The notes under the pieces were generated by a model that did no database searches, was not told where the DNA came from, and was given only the letters and a program-made list of their open reading frames with translations. From Zea mays (lineage: Eukaryota > Streptophyta > Magnoliopsida > Poales > Poaceae), in NCBI RefSeq assembly GCF_902167145.1, contig NC_050098.1, positions 135,172,207 through 135,236,206 of the forward strand: a DNA stretch of 64,000 nt. Direction: 5' to 3'. Below are positions 46,322 to 56,858 of the stretch, piece by piece. Position 1 is the first letter of the stretch; every line of letters starts with the position of its first letter. The translations under genes were made by a program, and so were the position numbers.

Positions 46322-46365
46322 TTGGCGCCCACCTCCGGTGAACTCACTTCCACTTTCCTGAGACA
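46322..46365 (+). other. E primer-binding region and truncated leader
   Basis: 'ttggcgcccacctccggtg' directly after the LTR, as in Z. Shared sequence continues to 'cacttccacttt' (about 46352), after which E and Z diverge. That point is the likely left end of the gag deletion in E. Confidence 0.65.
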
Positions 46366-49300
46366 ATGGCTTCGTTCAAGAACCAAGCTGGAGCTGCTTC
46401 GGCTCCGAAGCTGATTCTCCCGATAACAGGCGGTTCATGCTCAGAGCCGGTTAACAAAAAGCAGAATAAAGAGGCGCAGAGAAGGGTACAACATGTTGGA
46501 GTGCAAGGACCCTTCATCAAGTCAAGATGGTCCCACATTCCAATCACCTTCTCCCAAGAAGACCTTCAGCTCAAGGATTTTCCTCATAACGATGCTATGG
46601 TTATTTCTTGCGTTATCAAAGGGTTTCTGGTCCACAATGTTTTGGTTGATACAGGCAGTGCAGCTGGTATTATATTTGCTAAGGCCTTCAGACAAATGCA
46701 AGAGCCAGAAGATAAGATTCATGATGCTACGCACCTCTCTGTGGCTTCGGAGGAAGACAAATTGTAGCACTGGGCAAAATCACCATGCCAGTGACCTTCG
46801 GATTCATCAACAACACCAGAACTGAGCAAGTTGTGTTTGACATTGTTGACATGGAATACCCTTACAATGCAATTATTGGTCGTGGCACCCTCAATGCTTT
46901 CGAAGCAATTCTTCATCCTGCTTACCTTTGCATGAAGATACCTTCGGATCAAGGACCCATTGCTATTCATGGAAGTCAGGAAGCTGCCAGAAGGGCCGAG
47001 GGAAACTGGACTGACTCAAAAGCAATCCATAATATAGATGGAGCTGAAGCTTGTGAACAGTACAAATTCAGAAGGGAGAAAGCAGCTTCGGCAGATCAGC
47101 CGAAGCCCATGCTCTTATGTGAGGACATAGCAGAGCAGAAGGTGCTGTTGGGCTCCCAATTATCCGAAGAACAGGAGAAAACCTTGATAAGGTTTTTGTT
47201 CAACAACAAAGATGTTTTTGCATGGTCAGCCAATGATCTTTGCGGAGTTAACAGTGATTTTATTGAACACTCGCTCAATGTTGACCCATCCTTTAGACCC
47301 AGAAAGCAGAGGCTTCGGAAAATGTCTGAAGACAAGGCCGAAGGAGCTCGGAACGAAGTCAAAAGACTCCTCAGTGCAGGAGTTATCAGAGAAGTAAAGT
47401 ACCCAGAATGGCTAGCTAACACTGTTATGGTAAAAAAGGCCAATGGCAAATGGCGAATGTGTATCGACTTTACGGATCTCAACAAGGCATGTCCGAAGGA
47501 CGAATTCCCATTGCCAAGGATAGACTCCTTAGTTGATGCAGCAGCTTCGTCAGAGCTTATGAGTCTTCTAGATTGTTATTCAGGCTATCATCAAATTTGG
47601 ATGAAGAAGGAGGATGAGCCGAAGACCAGTTTCATAACCCCCAGTGGAACATATTGTTACCTTCGGATGCCCGAGGGGCTCAAGAACGCTGGAGGAAGTT
47701 TCAGCCGAATGACTGTGAAGGTTCTTCAGTCTCAGATAGGCAGAAATGTGCTAACTTATGTTGATGATATCATTGTAAAAAGCACGAAACAAGAAAATCA
47801 CATTGTTGATTTGCAGGAGACCTTCGCCAGTTTTAGACAAGCTGGTCTAAAGCTGAATCCAGAAAAATGTGTCTTTGGAGTAAAGAAGGGGAAATTTCTT
47901 GGATGTTTGGTTTCAACAAAGGGAATTGAAGCTAATCCAAGTAAAATTGAAGCTATACTTCGAATGGAGCCACCAAATACAAAAAGGGGGCCCAAAGACT
48001 GACGGGGAGGCTGGCATCTCTCAATAGATTCATATCCAGATCAGCAGAGAGAAATTTACCATTTTTTGAAGTGCTGAAATCAGCCAAAGTCTTTCAATGG
48101 GGACCAAGCCAACAAAAAGCCTTCGAGGAACTGAAGCAATATTTGATAGATTTAACAACATTAACTCCACCAACACCAGGGGATCCTTTGTTATTATATG
48201 TGGCAGCTTCGCACTCAGCGGTAAGTGCAGCACTTGTCCAGGAGAAGCTTGATGGCCAAGTCAAGAAGCAAGTCCCAGTATATTTTGTATCTGAGGTTCT
48301 TAGTTTATCGAAGAAAAACTATACAGAATTGGAGAAGGTGTTATATGCTATTTTGATGGCATCCAGGAAGCTTCGGCATTACTTTCAAGCATACAATATT
48401 GTTGTTCCTTCTTCGCAACCGTTGAAGGATATTATGAGAAATAGAGAAGCTACTGGATGGATTGGAAAATGGGCTGCAGAGCTCAATGAATTTTGCATTG
48501 ATTATGTGCATAGATCTTCGATCCAGTCTCAAGCGTTGGCAGATTTCATTGCTGACTGGACGCCAGGGGCTCAGGATGAAGAAACAAATAAAGATGCCGA
48601 AGTATGGACAGTGTTTTGCGATGGGTCTTGGGGAACCTTCGGAGCAGGAGCAGCCGCTGTGTTGGTCTCGCCATCCAAAGTTAAAACTTGTTATGCGGCA
48701 AGACTCAATTTTAGTTGTACAAACAATGTTACTGAGTACGAAGCCCTGCTTTTGGGCCTTCGAAAGTTAAAAGCAATGGGAATCAGAAGGGCCATTCTTA
48801 AAACTGATTCCCAGGTTGTTTCGGGTCATATCGACAAGAGTTGTAAGGCTAAAGATCCGAAGCTTGAAAAATATCTAGACACGGTCCGAAGGATTGAAGC
48901 TTCCTTCGAAGGATTTTCTGTCAAAAATATCCCTCGAGGACAAAATGAGCATGCTGATTTGCTAGCTAAGTTAGCAGCACAGGGGCTGCCCTTACCTTCG
49001 GATGTGTTCTTCGAAACAATAAAAGCACCTTCAGTGGAACTTCTTGAAAGAGCAGTCCTCAATATATCTCCTGTTTATAGTGAAGACTGGAGAACTGAGA
49101 TCATCTCTTACCTTCAGGGTAACTTCCTTTCAGATGACGAAACTTATAACAGGAGGATAGAGGCAAGAGCTCGTCCATATGTCATGATAGAAGGGGAGTT
49201 GTACAAGCATGGAGTTTGTGCTCCATTACTCAAGTGTTTATCTAGAACCGAAGGCATAGAATTGATGAAAGAAATACATGCAGGTCTGTGTGGATCTCAC

Positions 49301-50317
49301 ATTGGATCTAGGCCGTTACTTGGAAAAGTTTTCCGTCAAGGGTTTTATTGGCCGAAGGCAGCTTCGGATGCAGCGGAATTAGTTCAAAAGTGCGAAGGTT
49401 GTCAGAAATGTGCAAGAGATCAAAAACAACCTTCATCTCTAACTCAGCTGATACAACCCATCTGGCCATTGCAAAGGTGGGGCCTTGACTTGTTAGGTCC
49501 GTTACCACCGACCCAGGGAAACTTAAGATATGTTGTAGTGGCTGTGGAATATTTTTCTAAATGGATTGAGGCAAAGCCTTTAGCCACAATAACTTCGGCC
49601 ACCATTCAAAAGTTTTTCTGGCAGAATATTGTTTGTCGTTTCGGAGTACCAAAGGCCATCACTGTAGATAATGGAACACAGTTCGACTCCGAAGCTTTCA
49701 GAGAATTCTGCGATCAAATTGGCACGAAGATTCATTTTGCGTCAGTCAGGCATCCGGAGTCAAATGGACTTGTTGAAAGAGCCAATGGCATCATAATGAC
49801 AGGAATAATGAAGTTGATCTTCAATCAACCCAGGGGAAAGTGGCCAGATCAATTAATCAAAGTGGTATGGAGCCACAACACAACAACATCAAGGTCAACA
49901 GGCTTTACTCCATTCAAATTATTGTTTGGTGACGAAGCAATAACTCCGGAGGAAGCTAAAACTGGATCAATAAGAGTAGTAGCTTCGATAGAATCAGATT
50001 CTGAAGCTGATCATTCTGTGGAAAAAGATGCTATAGAAGGGATCAGGCTTCAAGCTATGGAGAACATCAATAAATATCAAGCCGAAACAATCAAATGGCG
50101 TGATAGAAAGGTTCGGCTAAAGAATATTGAGCCAGGACATTTGGTGCTTCGGAGAGTGGCTAACCCAGATACAGTGGGCAAGTTGCAGTTGAAATGGGAG
50201 GGACCTTTTTTGGTAGTATCTTCGTCAAGACCCGGTTCATACAGATTGAAGGATATGGACGGCAACGACATTCCTAGATCTTGGAATGCGGATGAGCTTC
50301 GGCGATATTATGTATAA
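46366..50317 (+). pseudogene. pol: E pol: protease, reverse transcriptase, RNase H, integrase; two one-base frameshifts
   Basis: A short leader ('MASFKNQAGAA') runs into aspartic protease 'VLVDTGSAAGIIF' (about 46640). Then come reverse transcriptase ('MCIDFTDLNKACPKDEFPLP', 'YVDDIIVKS' near 47759), a connection domain, RNase H ('VFCDGSWGTFGAGAAAV', 48607, in the duplicated style of the Tat lineage), integrase zinc finger ('HAGLCGSHIGSRPL', 'CEGCQKCARDQ') and core ('WGLDLLGPLP', 'TVDNGTQFD', 'ESNGLVERAN'), ending 'ADELRRYYV'. Frameshifts of one missing base lie near 46737 and in the A run near 47982. Otherwise it is open, fitting its youth. No chromodomain. Confidence 0.92.
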
Positions 50318-51258
50318 CTCGATGTAATTTTTTATATTTTTTATTTTTCTTTCATGGCACCCTTTTCCTTTCTGAAGGGGGAGAAAGGTTTTTAATGGGG
50401 CCATCACATGTAATTTCCTTTTTTAGCTCTATAAGAGCATAATCCCCCAAAGATGTAAATGTAAAAACTGAGAACGCACCATCGAGTGCCGAAAAGAAAC
50501 AGGGAAGAAGCTCGAAAGCCGTCCCTAAGGGGATGCGGAGCACGACGAAGCTACTAAAGAAGTCGCTCCAAAGGGAGCGCAGTGTAAGTTTTCTGCTCAA
50601 AAGTCGTTCCAAAGGGAATGCAGAGCTTACAGCGAAAAGTCAACGCTGATACCGCCGAAAGTAAAAGGCGAAGAAGCTCCTAAGGGAGGCTTACAGCGAA
50701 AAGTCAACGCTGATTCCGCTGAAGTAAAAGGCGAAGAAGCTCCTAAGGGAGGCTTACAGCGAAAAGTCAGCGCTGATATGTGATTGTTTCTAAGGAAATA
50801 ACGGTTGTGATTATGGCTTCGGATATGTGTTTGGACATTCATTTGCACACCACATTACATCATAACATTTGCATTCATAAACATTCATCCAGGCATATGT
50901 AGGATAACCATCGTCATAGCATAAGTGGTTGCTTCGGCAAAAAGGAAAAAAATGTCTTTTGTATTTCATTGTGTACGAAAAGAAAAGCTTCGGCAAAAAG
51001 AAAAAAGCTGTTTTTTATGCTTCGCTGTGTACGAAAAGAAGGGAAGGTGTTTTTTCGCCTTCGTCTCAAAAAGATAATTTCGTCCACATCAAAGCACCTC
51101 ATACATTAATGGAAGGGTAAGAGCATATTACAAGGTATGAACAAAATTCATTAAGAACTGTTTAGCCATATTTACAAAAGTTATTTCAAAAGTTTCTTGA
51201 GTTTTTCTACAGTCTACTCCTACTGATCTTCATGGGGCCTCAGCTTTGGCGTCGTACT
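50318..51258 (+). other. E spacer between convergent pol and antisense gene
   Basis: Non-coding. It contains the 63-bp array and, at 50931-51042, two copies of a 56-bp repeat beginning 'gcttcggcaaaaag'. It matches Z's spacer in position and repeat content. Confidence 0.7.
50611..50780 (-). repeat. 63-bp tandem repeat in E
   Basis: 'taagggaggcttacagcg' starts at 50681 and 50744, with a degenerate unit before. It is the reverse complement of the array in Z, placed equally relative to the two genes. Confidence 0.85.
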
Positions 51259-54160
51259 CTAAGCGTCGGTCTCGGCTTCGTCATCCTACATGAATTAAGT
51301 TGTTGAGAGTCAAAACCAAGTTTGAAGGAAAAGGTAAGCACAAGGTATGATTTCTTACTGGTTCAAGATGACTCCGAGCTTCGTCTCCAGCCTTCTCTCG
51401 CCCGCCTTTTGTCCATATCATTTTTACAAATCTATTAGAAATGCTTCGGGCGAGGTCAGGAATATCATCTAAAATTGATGGTGATAGAGTGAAATTGGGC
51501 CTATTAACAATTTTTCCATGGTCGCAGCCAGCTTTCAGAAAAGCTGCAGCAGTGCCCCGAGAAGCTACCCAGGCACAGAAGTCACCGTGCCCGGCTATAA
51601 CTTCGTCAAGCTCATCAATTTCACCCTCAATATGTTCGAAGGTTTTTGGTAAATCTTCAGTTGACGGGGTGAACTTCCCACTGCTAGCCCCGACTGAGTG
51701 GAAGATTTTTCTCAGTCGTTGAATACATTTATTGCTAAACTCCAAACATTTGTCTTGAAGGCTTGCCAATAATTTTTTCAAATCTGAATTTTGTTGGACT
51801 TCGGCTTCAAGTTTCGCATTAAGTTCTTGCTTTTCTTGTTCAAACTATTCAGATTGGCAGAGAAGCTTCGTATTCAATTCTGCTATTGTAGCTTCGGCTT
51901 CTGCCAATAAGCCTTCAGTTGTCTGAAGCTCGAAGTTTTTCTTTTCAATAGTAGCTGATTGCTCTTTTAATTTGCTCTCTAAATTTTCAATTATAACCTC
52001 GTGTTTTTTGTCTTCCAGATCCTGCTGCATTTTCAAAGCTTTACTCAACAGCATACTCTGCACATAAACAACCTTCGTTAGAAATGTCTTCGTTATCAAA
52101 AACAATAAAAGTCAAAGGAAAAAGTAGTTCACCTTGAAATTGGAATAAAATAAACTACCAACGATATGTTGTCGTCGGTAGCGGCTAATATCAGTTTCTA
52201 GCTTCGGAAAACCAATACTCTTTGATAGAGTACCGATAACCTTAGCTCCAGTTTGATCCCGGATACAGTCTAATTTTTCATCGTCAATACCCCCGAAGAG
52301 GAGTGCTCCTGGTTTATATCCGCAAGATTTAGCATATTCTTTAAGCTCTTCTATTTCGGTTTTTGACAGCTCTTGTCCAACTAAATTTTGAAACATGAAG
52401 GCTTCGTCCTCTGAAGTTTCGTCAGAGATTTCCTTTTCTTTCCCAGACACTGCGGCCATGGTCTCCTCGGCGGCAGTCGTAGCTTCTTCTGTGGCCATGT
52501 TTAGCAGTATTTTGTCGATATGTTCGATTGTGGTTTCCAAGTTCAAATCTTCGGTTGAGGTATCTTCGGTAGCCGCGATCTCCTAAGGTGCGACTTCAAT
52601 ATTTGTTATTTCCTCAGCCGCTGGTATCTTCCGAGCTGAGGCTCTCGGTGGTGTCTTGTCAATGACTTCTGTCACTGCGATGATTCTTTGTCTCTTTGTT
52701 TTAGTTGTTTCCTTCGTTTTTTCGGGCTCCTTTTCCTTCTGAAAAAACTTCGTCAGTTGAGGCCCTAATGGACTTAGCTTCACAGGCAGGGATTCAGTCA
52801 TTACCTTCAAAATCTCTTCCACGTCAGTGGCAGAGCGTGATGCGGGAGTCTCTTCTTCGTCGGATACTTTTCGCTTCGGAGATGATACTTTTCTCTTCTT
52901 CGGAATTTTCTTCTCTTTTGGTGGTTCTTTCTCATCTTCATTTAAAGCTTCGGCTACCCTTTTCCTTTTCCGGCCTTTGACACCTTTATTCAGTTGTTCG
53001 TAGTCAGGGTATTCAAAACCCAAGGCGTCCAGCACTCGATTCAGTCTTCGCTTCGGACGGGTACCGAAGGCAGCAGTCATCAACTGATCTTCTTTTTTGG
53101 AGTAATTACCGAGTATTTCATTGCACATTATTTCAATTGTGTCCAGCCACTCTTGGCAAGGTGTTTTAAAGTATTTCTTAAACTTGTAATAGTAAGGTAA
53201 CCGCACAAGTTCCCCTTCTTTCTTCTCCCCCTCTAGCTTCGGCATTTCCCATTCTTTTAAAGTAGGAAAAACCCTGAAGGCCAAGAACTCTTGAACCAGG
53301 TCTCTTGTGCTGATATGCTCTGAAATAATTTTAAACTCAGCCAGTGCAGCCCAAGTGGGACCTTCTAATGACATTTGGCATCGCGGTCTTGTTTCTCCGA
53401 AGATCAATTCAAGAGGGCTTTGTACCAGCTTCTCTTTGTCTTCGTCAACTTTCACATAAAACCATTCCGACTTCCAGCCTGCCGGCCATTTGCTTCGGTA
53501 GCTGATTACAGGAAACTTTGTGGTTTTCCGATAAGCAAAATTATAACAACCAAAGTTATCATGCAATCCATCTTTTCTAGCCTTCGTCTGGTAGTGCAGC
53601 TCATGAACTCGACAAAAGCTGTCGGCAAACGGCTCCACCGCCTGGCTTCGGAGGGCCCAGATATAAACACTAAGCCTAACGATAGCGTTAGGAGTCAGCT
53701 GATGAAAGTAGATCCCAAACTTCTTCAATACATCTGCAATAATCCCATGGAGGGGGAATCTCAACCCAGCCTTTAGAAAGCTCTTGAAAATGATTATTTC
53801 ATCCTTCTCCGGCTTCGGGGTAGTCTCTTCCCCCCCGAAGCGAAGTAGCTTCTTCTGACTCTCACTGAAATAACCTAACTTCACCATCTTGGAGAGATCA
53901 GCCTTAGAGACGGTCGACTTTCCGAAGTCCAAGTGGCTGGGCTTACTTGGCATGGCAATATGATAATCATCTTCGGAATCAGTTTCCTCAATATTTCCTT
54001 CTTTCGCTTCGGCAGTTGCCTATTCTGTTTCAGCAGTGGGGATTTCTTCCGAGATTACCAGTCCGGATCGTTGCATCGCTTCGGAGATGGGAACAGTCTC
54101 CGATCCTTCAGCTTCGCCTCCCTCACGCTCAACCCTAGCAGTAGAACGCACTCTAGCCAT
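51259..54160 (-). pseudogene. E antisense gene: 'putative gypsy type transposon' protein, three exons, three TAGs
   Basis: Exon 1 is 54160-52133, intron 1 52132-52058 (GTGAAC...TGTGCAG), exon 2 52057-51359, intron 2 51358-51286 (GTAAG...ATGTAG), exon 3 51285-51259. Both introns are phase 0 and the model reads 917 codons. The start is 'MARVRSTARVEREGG'. The Transposase_28-like domain ('FLKAGLRFPLHGI', 'LTPNAIVRLSVYIWALRS', 'NFGCYNF') spans about residues 105-320, a Lys/Glu linker follows, then a second block ('SCGYKPGALLFGG', 'TLSKSIGFPKLE') and coiled coils. Only TAG codons at 54022, 52585 and 51847 interrupt it. The function is unknown. Antisense ORFs are a known Tat-lineage trait (gene23 of Grande is one). 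Confidence 0.82.
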
Positions 54161-54345
54161 TTAATTCTGGATTTTTTGGGAACTAAATACTTTTCTTCTG
54201 AAGCGTTTTTCTTCTGACGAAGTAGGCTTCAAGCTGGAGCTTCGTTTGATTTCGAGAGTCAAGCTTCGGCTATGGTTAAAAATTTTGGTAGCAAAACAGT
54301 GCAAATAGCAATGAATGCTGTGGTAACTTCAAACCTACCCGTCTG

Positions 54346-54353
54346 TTTATATA
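54346..54353 (-). promoter_or_regulatory. TATA box of the E antisense gene
   Basis: TATATAAA on the minus strand within 'tgcatcactatataaacag', about 190 bp upstream of the antisense ATG and outside the LTR. Position and spacing match the TATA box of the Z antisense gene. Confidence 0.6.
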
Positions 54354-54610
54354 GTGATGCAGGTAGGAAGGTGAATCGCCAGGATTTTTACACCAGGCGA
54401 ACAGTTGCTTGCACCCGCTGCGCGGTGGACCGCAGAGACCAAATAGTAACTCTGCAAGGTGGGACCACTACACGCTCGGAAACTGAATCGTTTCTCGACA
54501 ACGAGCTCAGGGAAGGTGTTTTTTGGACCTTCGGCTTCCCGAAGCCTAAGATACTTTTTTCACGGATCAAGCTCGTTACGAAAAACGATCTAGCACCGCG
54601 AAGGGGCTAC

Positions 54611-55206
54611 TGTTGGGACTATGCTTCGTCGCCGAAGGTCTTGTAGGAAAAAACAGCTTCGGCTGTAGCTGTCCGCATGTGATGACCGAAGGTTCCTCTT
54701 CACGAAGCTTCGGAATTACAAACCGACATAAAAGTAGAATGACCTTTTAGTCCATAAATGTTTGAGTCGCTGTTGTAATCCCTTATGAGGGGCATAATTG
54801 TAATTCCTCACAGGGTGTGTCCCGTGTCTATAAATAGTGAATGGCATTCCTTTACTGTTCACGCATTCCTGTAATAGTGATCGCACCATTCGGGAATCAA
54901 CCTTTTGCCAAGGCAGAGGTATTATTGTATCCAATGCTTAAATATATTAAATAGATATAATATGAAAGTAATGTTGTTCGTTTATAATTTATTCACCTTT
55001 GACGCTTCATATTTTGTATTACTTTATTCAATCTGTTAGAATTCAATTACGAAGATTTAACCTTCGTAATCATATTGTCTTTAACCTTCGTCCAAAGTTC
55101 ATTAGTCCTTAAGGGAATAATGCTTCGTTGGACGAAGGGCATTAACATTTAACATTTTATGTTGCCTTGTTCTTGATTCATAGCATTTGAGAACAAGTCC
55201 CCAACA
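54611..55206 (+). repeat. E 3' LTR
   Basis: 596 bp, two differences from the 5' copy by eye (near 45781/54666 and 45931/54816). It is preceded by purine tract 'gcgaaggggctac' (54598-54610), shared with Z. Confidence 0.93.
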
Positions 55207-55659
55207 ACCCCCATCAGCACAAAGCTGCAAAGGCCTGATGGGTGCGATTAAGTCAAGGCTCGGTCCACTCAAGGGACACGATCTTGCCTCGCCCGAGCCC
55301 AGCCTCGGGCAAGGGCAGCCGACCCCGGAGGATTCACGCCTCGCCCGAGGGCCCCCTCAAGCAACGGACACACCTTCGGCTCGCCCGAGGCCCAGTCTTC
55401 ACCAAGAAGCAACCTTGGCCAGATTGCCACGCCGACCGACCGTATCGCAGAAGCATTTAATGCGAGGATGGCCTGACACCTTATCCTGACGCACGCCCCT
55501 CAGTCGACAGAGCCGAAGTGACCGCAGTCACTTCGCCGCTCCACTGACCGGCCTGACAAGAGGACAGCGTTGCCTGCGTCGCTCCGACTGCTGTGCCGCT
55601 CGACAGAGTGAGGCTGACAGCAGCCAAGTCTGGATTCGGGCGCCATAGGAAGCTCTGCC

Positions 55660-56100
55660 TCGCCCGACCCCAGGGCTCGGACTCAGCCTCGGCTCCGGAA
55701 GATGACGAACTCCGCCTTGCCCGACCCAGGGCTCGGACTCGGCCTCGGCCCCGGAAGACGACGGACTCCGCCTCGCCCGACCCCAGGGCTCGGACTCGAC
55801 CTCGGCCCCGGAAGATGACGGACTCCGCCTCGCCCGACCCAGGGCTCGGACTCGGCCTCGACTCCGGAAGGTGACGAACTCCGTCTCGCCCAACCCTAGG
55901 GCTCGGACTCGGCCTCGACTCCGGAAGACGACGAACTCCACCTCGCCCGACCCTAGGGCTCAGACTCAGCCTCGGCCTCAGACGATGGTCTCCGCCTCGC
56001 CCGACCCGGGGCTCGGACTCGACCTCGACCTCGGAAGACAGACTCGACCTCGACCTCAGAGGAGCCACCGCCTCACCCAACCCAGGGCTTGGACCGACCA
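55660..56100 (+). repeat. Minisatellite in the Huck-type LTR
   Basis: About eight imperfect units of roughly 57-60 bp, each with 'cctcgcccgacc', 'agggctcggactc' and 'ccggaag'. The array produces repetitive open frames on both strands without coding value. Confidence 0.85.
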
Positions 56101-56858
56101 CGTCACAGGGGGGCCATCATTACCCTACCCCTAGCTAGCTCAGGCTACGGGGAACAAGACCGGCGTCCCATCTGGCTCGCCCCGATAAACAAATAATGAT
56201 GGCGCCCCGCGTGCTCCATGATGACGGCGGCTCTCAGCCCCTTACGGAAGCAAGGAGACGTCAGCAAGGACTCGACAGCCCCGACAGCTGTCCTTCCGCA
56301 AAGGCTCCAGCGCTCCTTCGACGGCCACGACATCACATGAACTGGGTGCCAAAACCTCTCCGGCTGCCACGACAGCATGTACTTAGGGCACTAGCTCCTC
56401 TCTGCTAGACACGTTAGCACACTGCTACATCTCCCATTGTACACCTGGACCCTCTCCTTACGCATATAAAAGGAAGGTCCAGGGCTCTCTTACGAGAAGG
56501 TTGGCCGCGCGGGGAGGACGGGACGGCGCGTGCAGGCCTCTCGCTCCCTCCCACGCGGACGCTTGTAACCCCCTACTGCAAGCGCACCCGACCTGGGCGC
56601 GGGACAACACGAAGGCCGTGGGTTTCCCCTTTACGCCTGTCTCCCTCTGGTTTCCCCCCTTCGCGCTCCGTCTCGCGCCGACCCATCTGGGCTGGGGCAC
56701 GCGGTGACAATTTACTCGTCGGTCCAGGGACCCCCCGGGGTCGAAACGCCGACAAGAAGGAAGTCATTTTTAAATTTGTTTCATGATTACTTTATTCTGA
56801 ATTAAGATCATATTTTTGAACATTAGATTCAAAGGGCAGGAGGAGGGGTTGGGTGTGA

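Larger units (their letters stand above)
45726..55206 (+). mobile_element. Element E: cinful-like Tat-lineage gypsy element, pol without gag, young
   Basis: A 9481-bp element with TSD acccc (45721-45725 and 55207-55211) and 596-bp LTRs that differ at about two sites. The order is LTR, PBS region, short leader ORF fused to protease, reverse transcriptase, RNase H, integrase, tandem repeats, an antisense gene, polypurine tract, LTR. Gag is absent: only about 200 bp separate the PBS region from the protease-proximal frame. It is the youngest insertion in the window, lying in the Huck-type LTR that lies in D. Confidence 0.92.
45669..56754 (+). repeat. Huck-type solo LTR (45669-45725 + 55212-56754), split by E
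   Basis: Starts 'tgtcagggaccataatta' and ends 'cgaaacgccgaca', with TSD agaag on both sides (45664-45668 and 56755-56759). It is therefore a solo LTR of about 1600 bp from LTR-LTR recombination. The ends, the 'cctcgcccgag' motifs and the internal minisatellite match recalled Huck LTRs. The TATA box is in 'cgcatataaaaggaagg' (56465-56472). It sits in the 3' UTR of D. The ORFs in it (55187-56134 on both strands) are products of the GC-rich minisatellite. Confidence 0.85.

Noticed and set aside
46785..47995. Minus-strand ORFs opposite E pol
   Set aside because: They are shadows without known domains. The only supported antisense gene in E is at 51259-54160.
55187..56134. ORFs of 87-206 aa with repeated Ser/Pro/Arg-Ala units
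   Set aside because: They are translations of the Huck-type LTR minisatellite, open on both strands.
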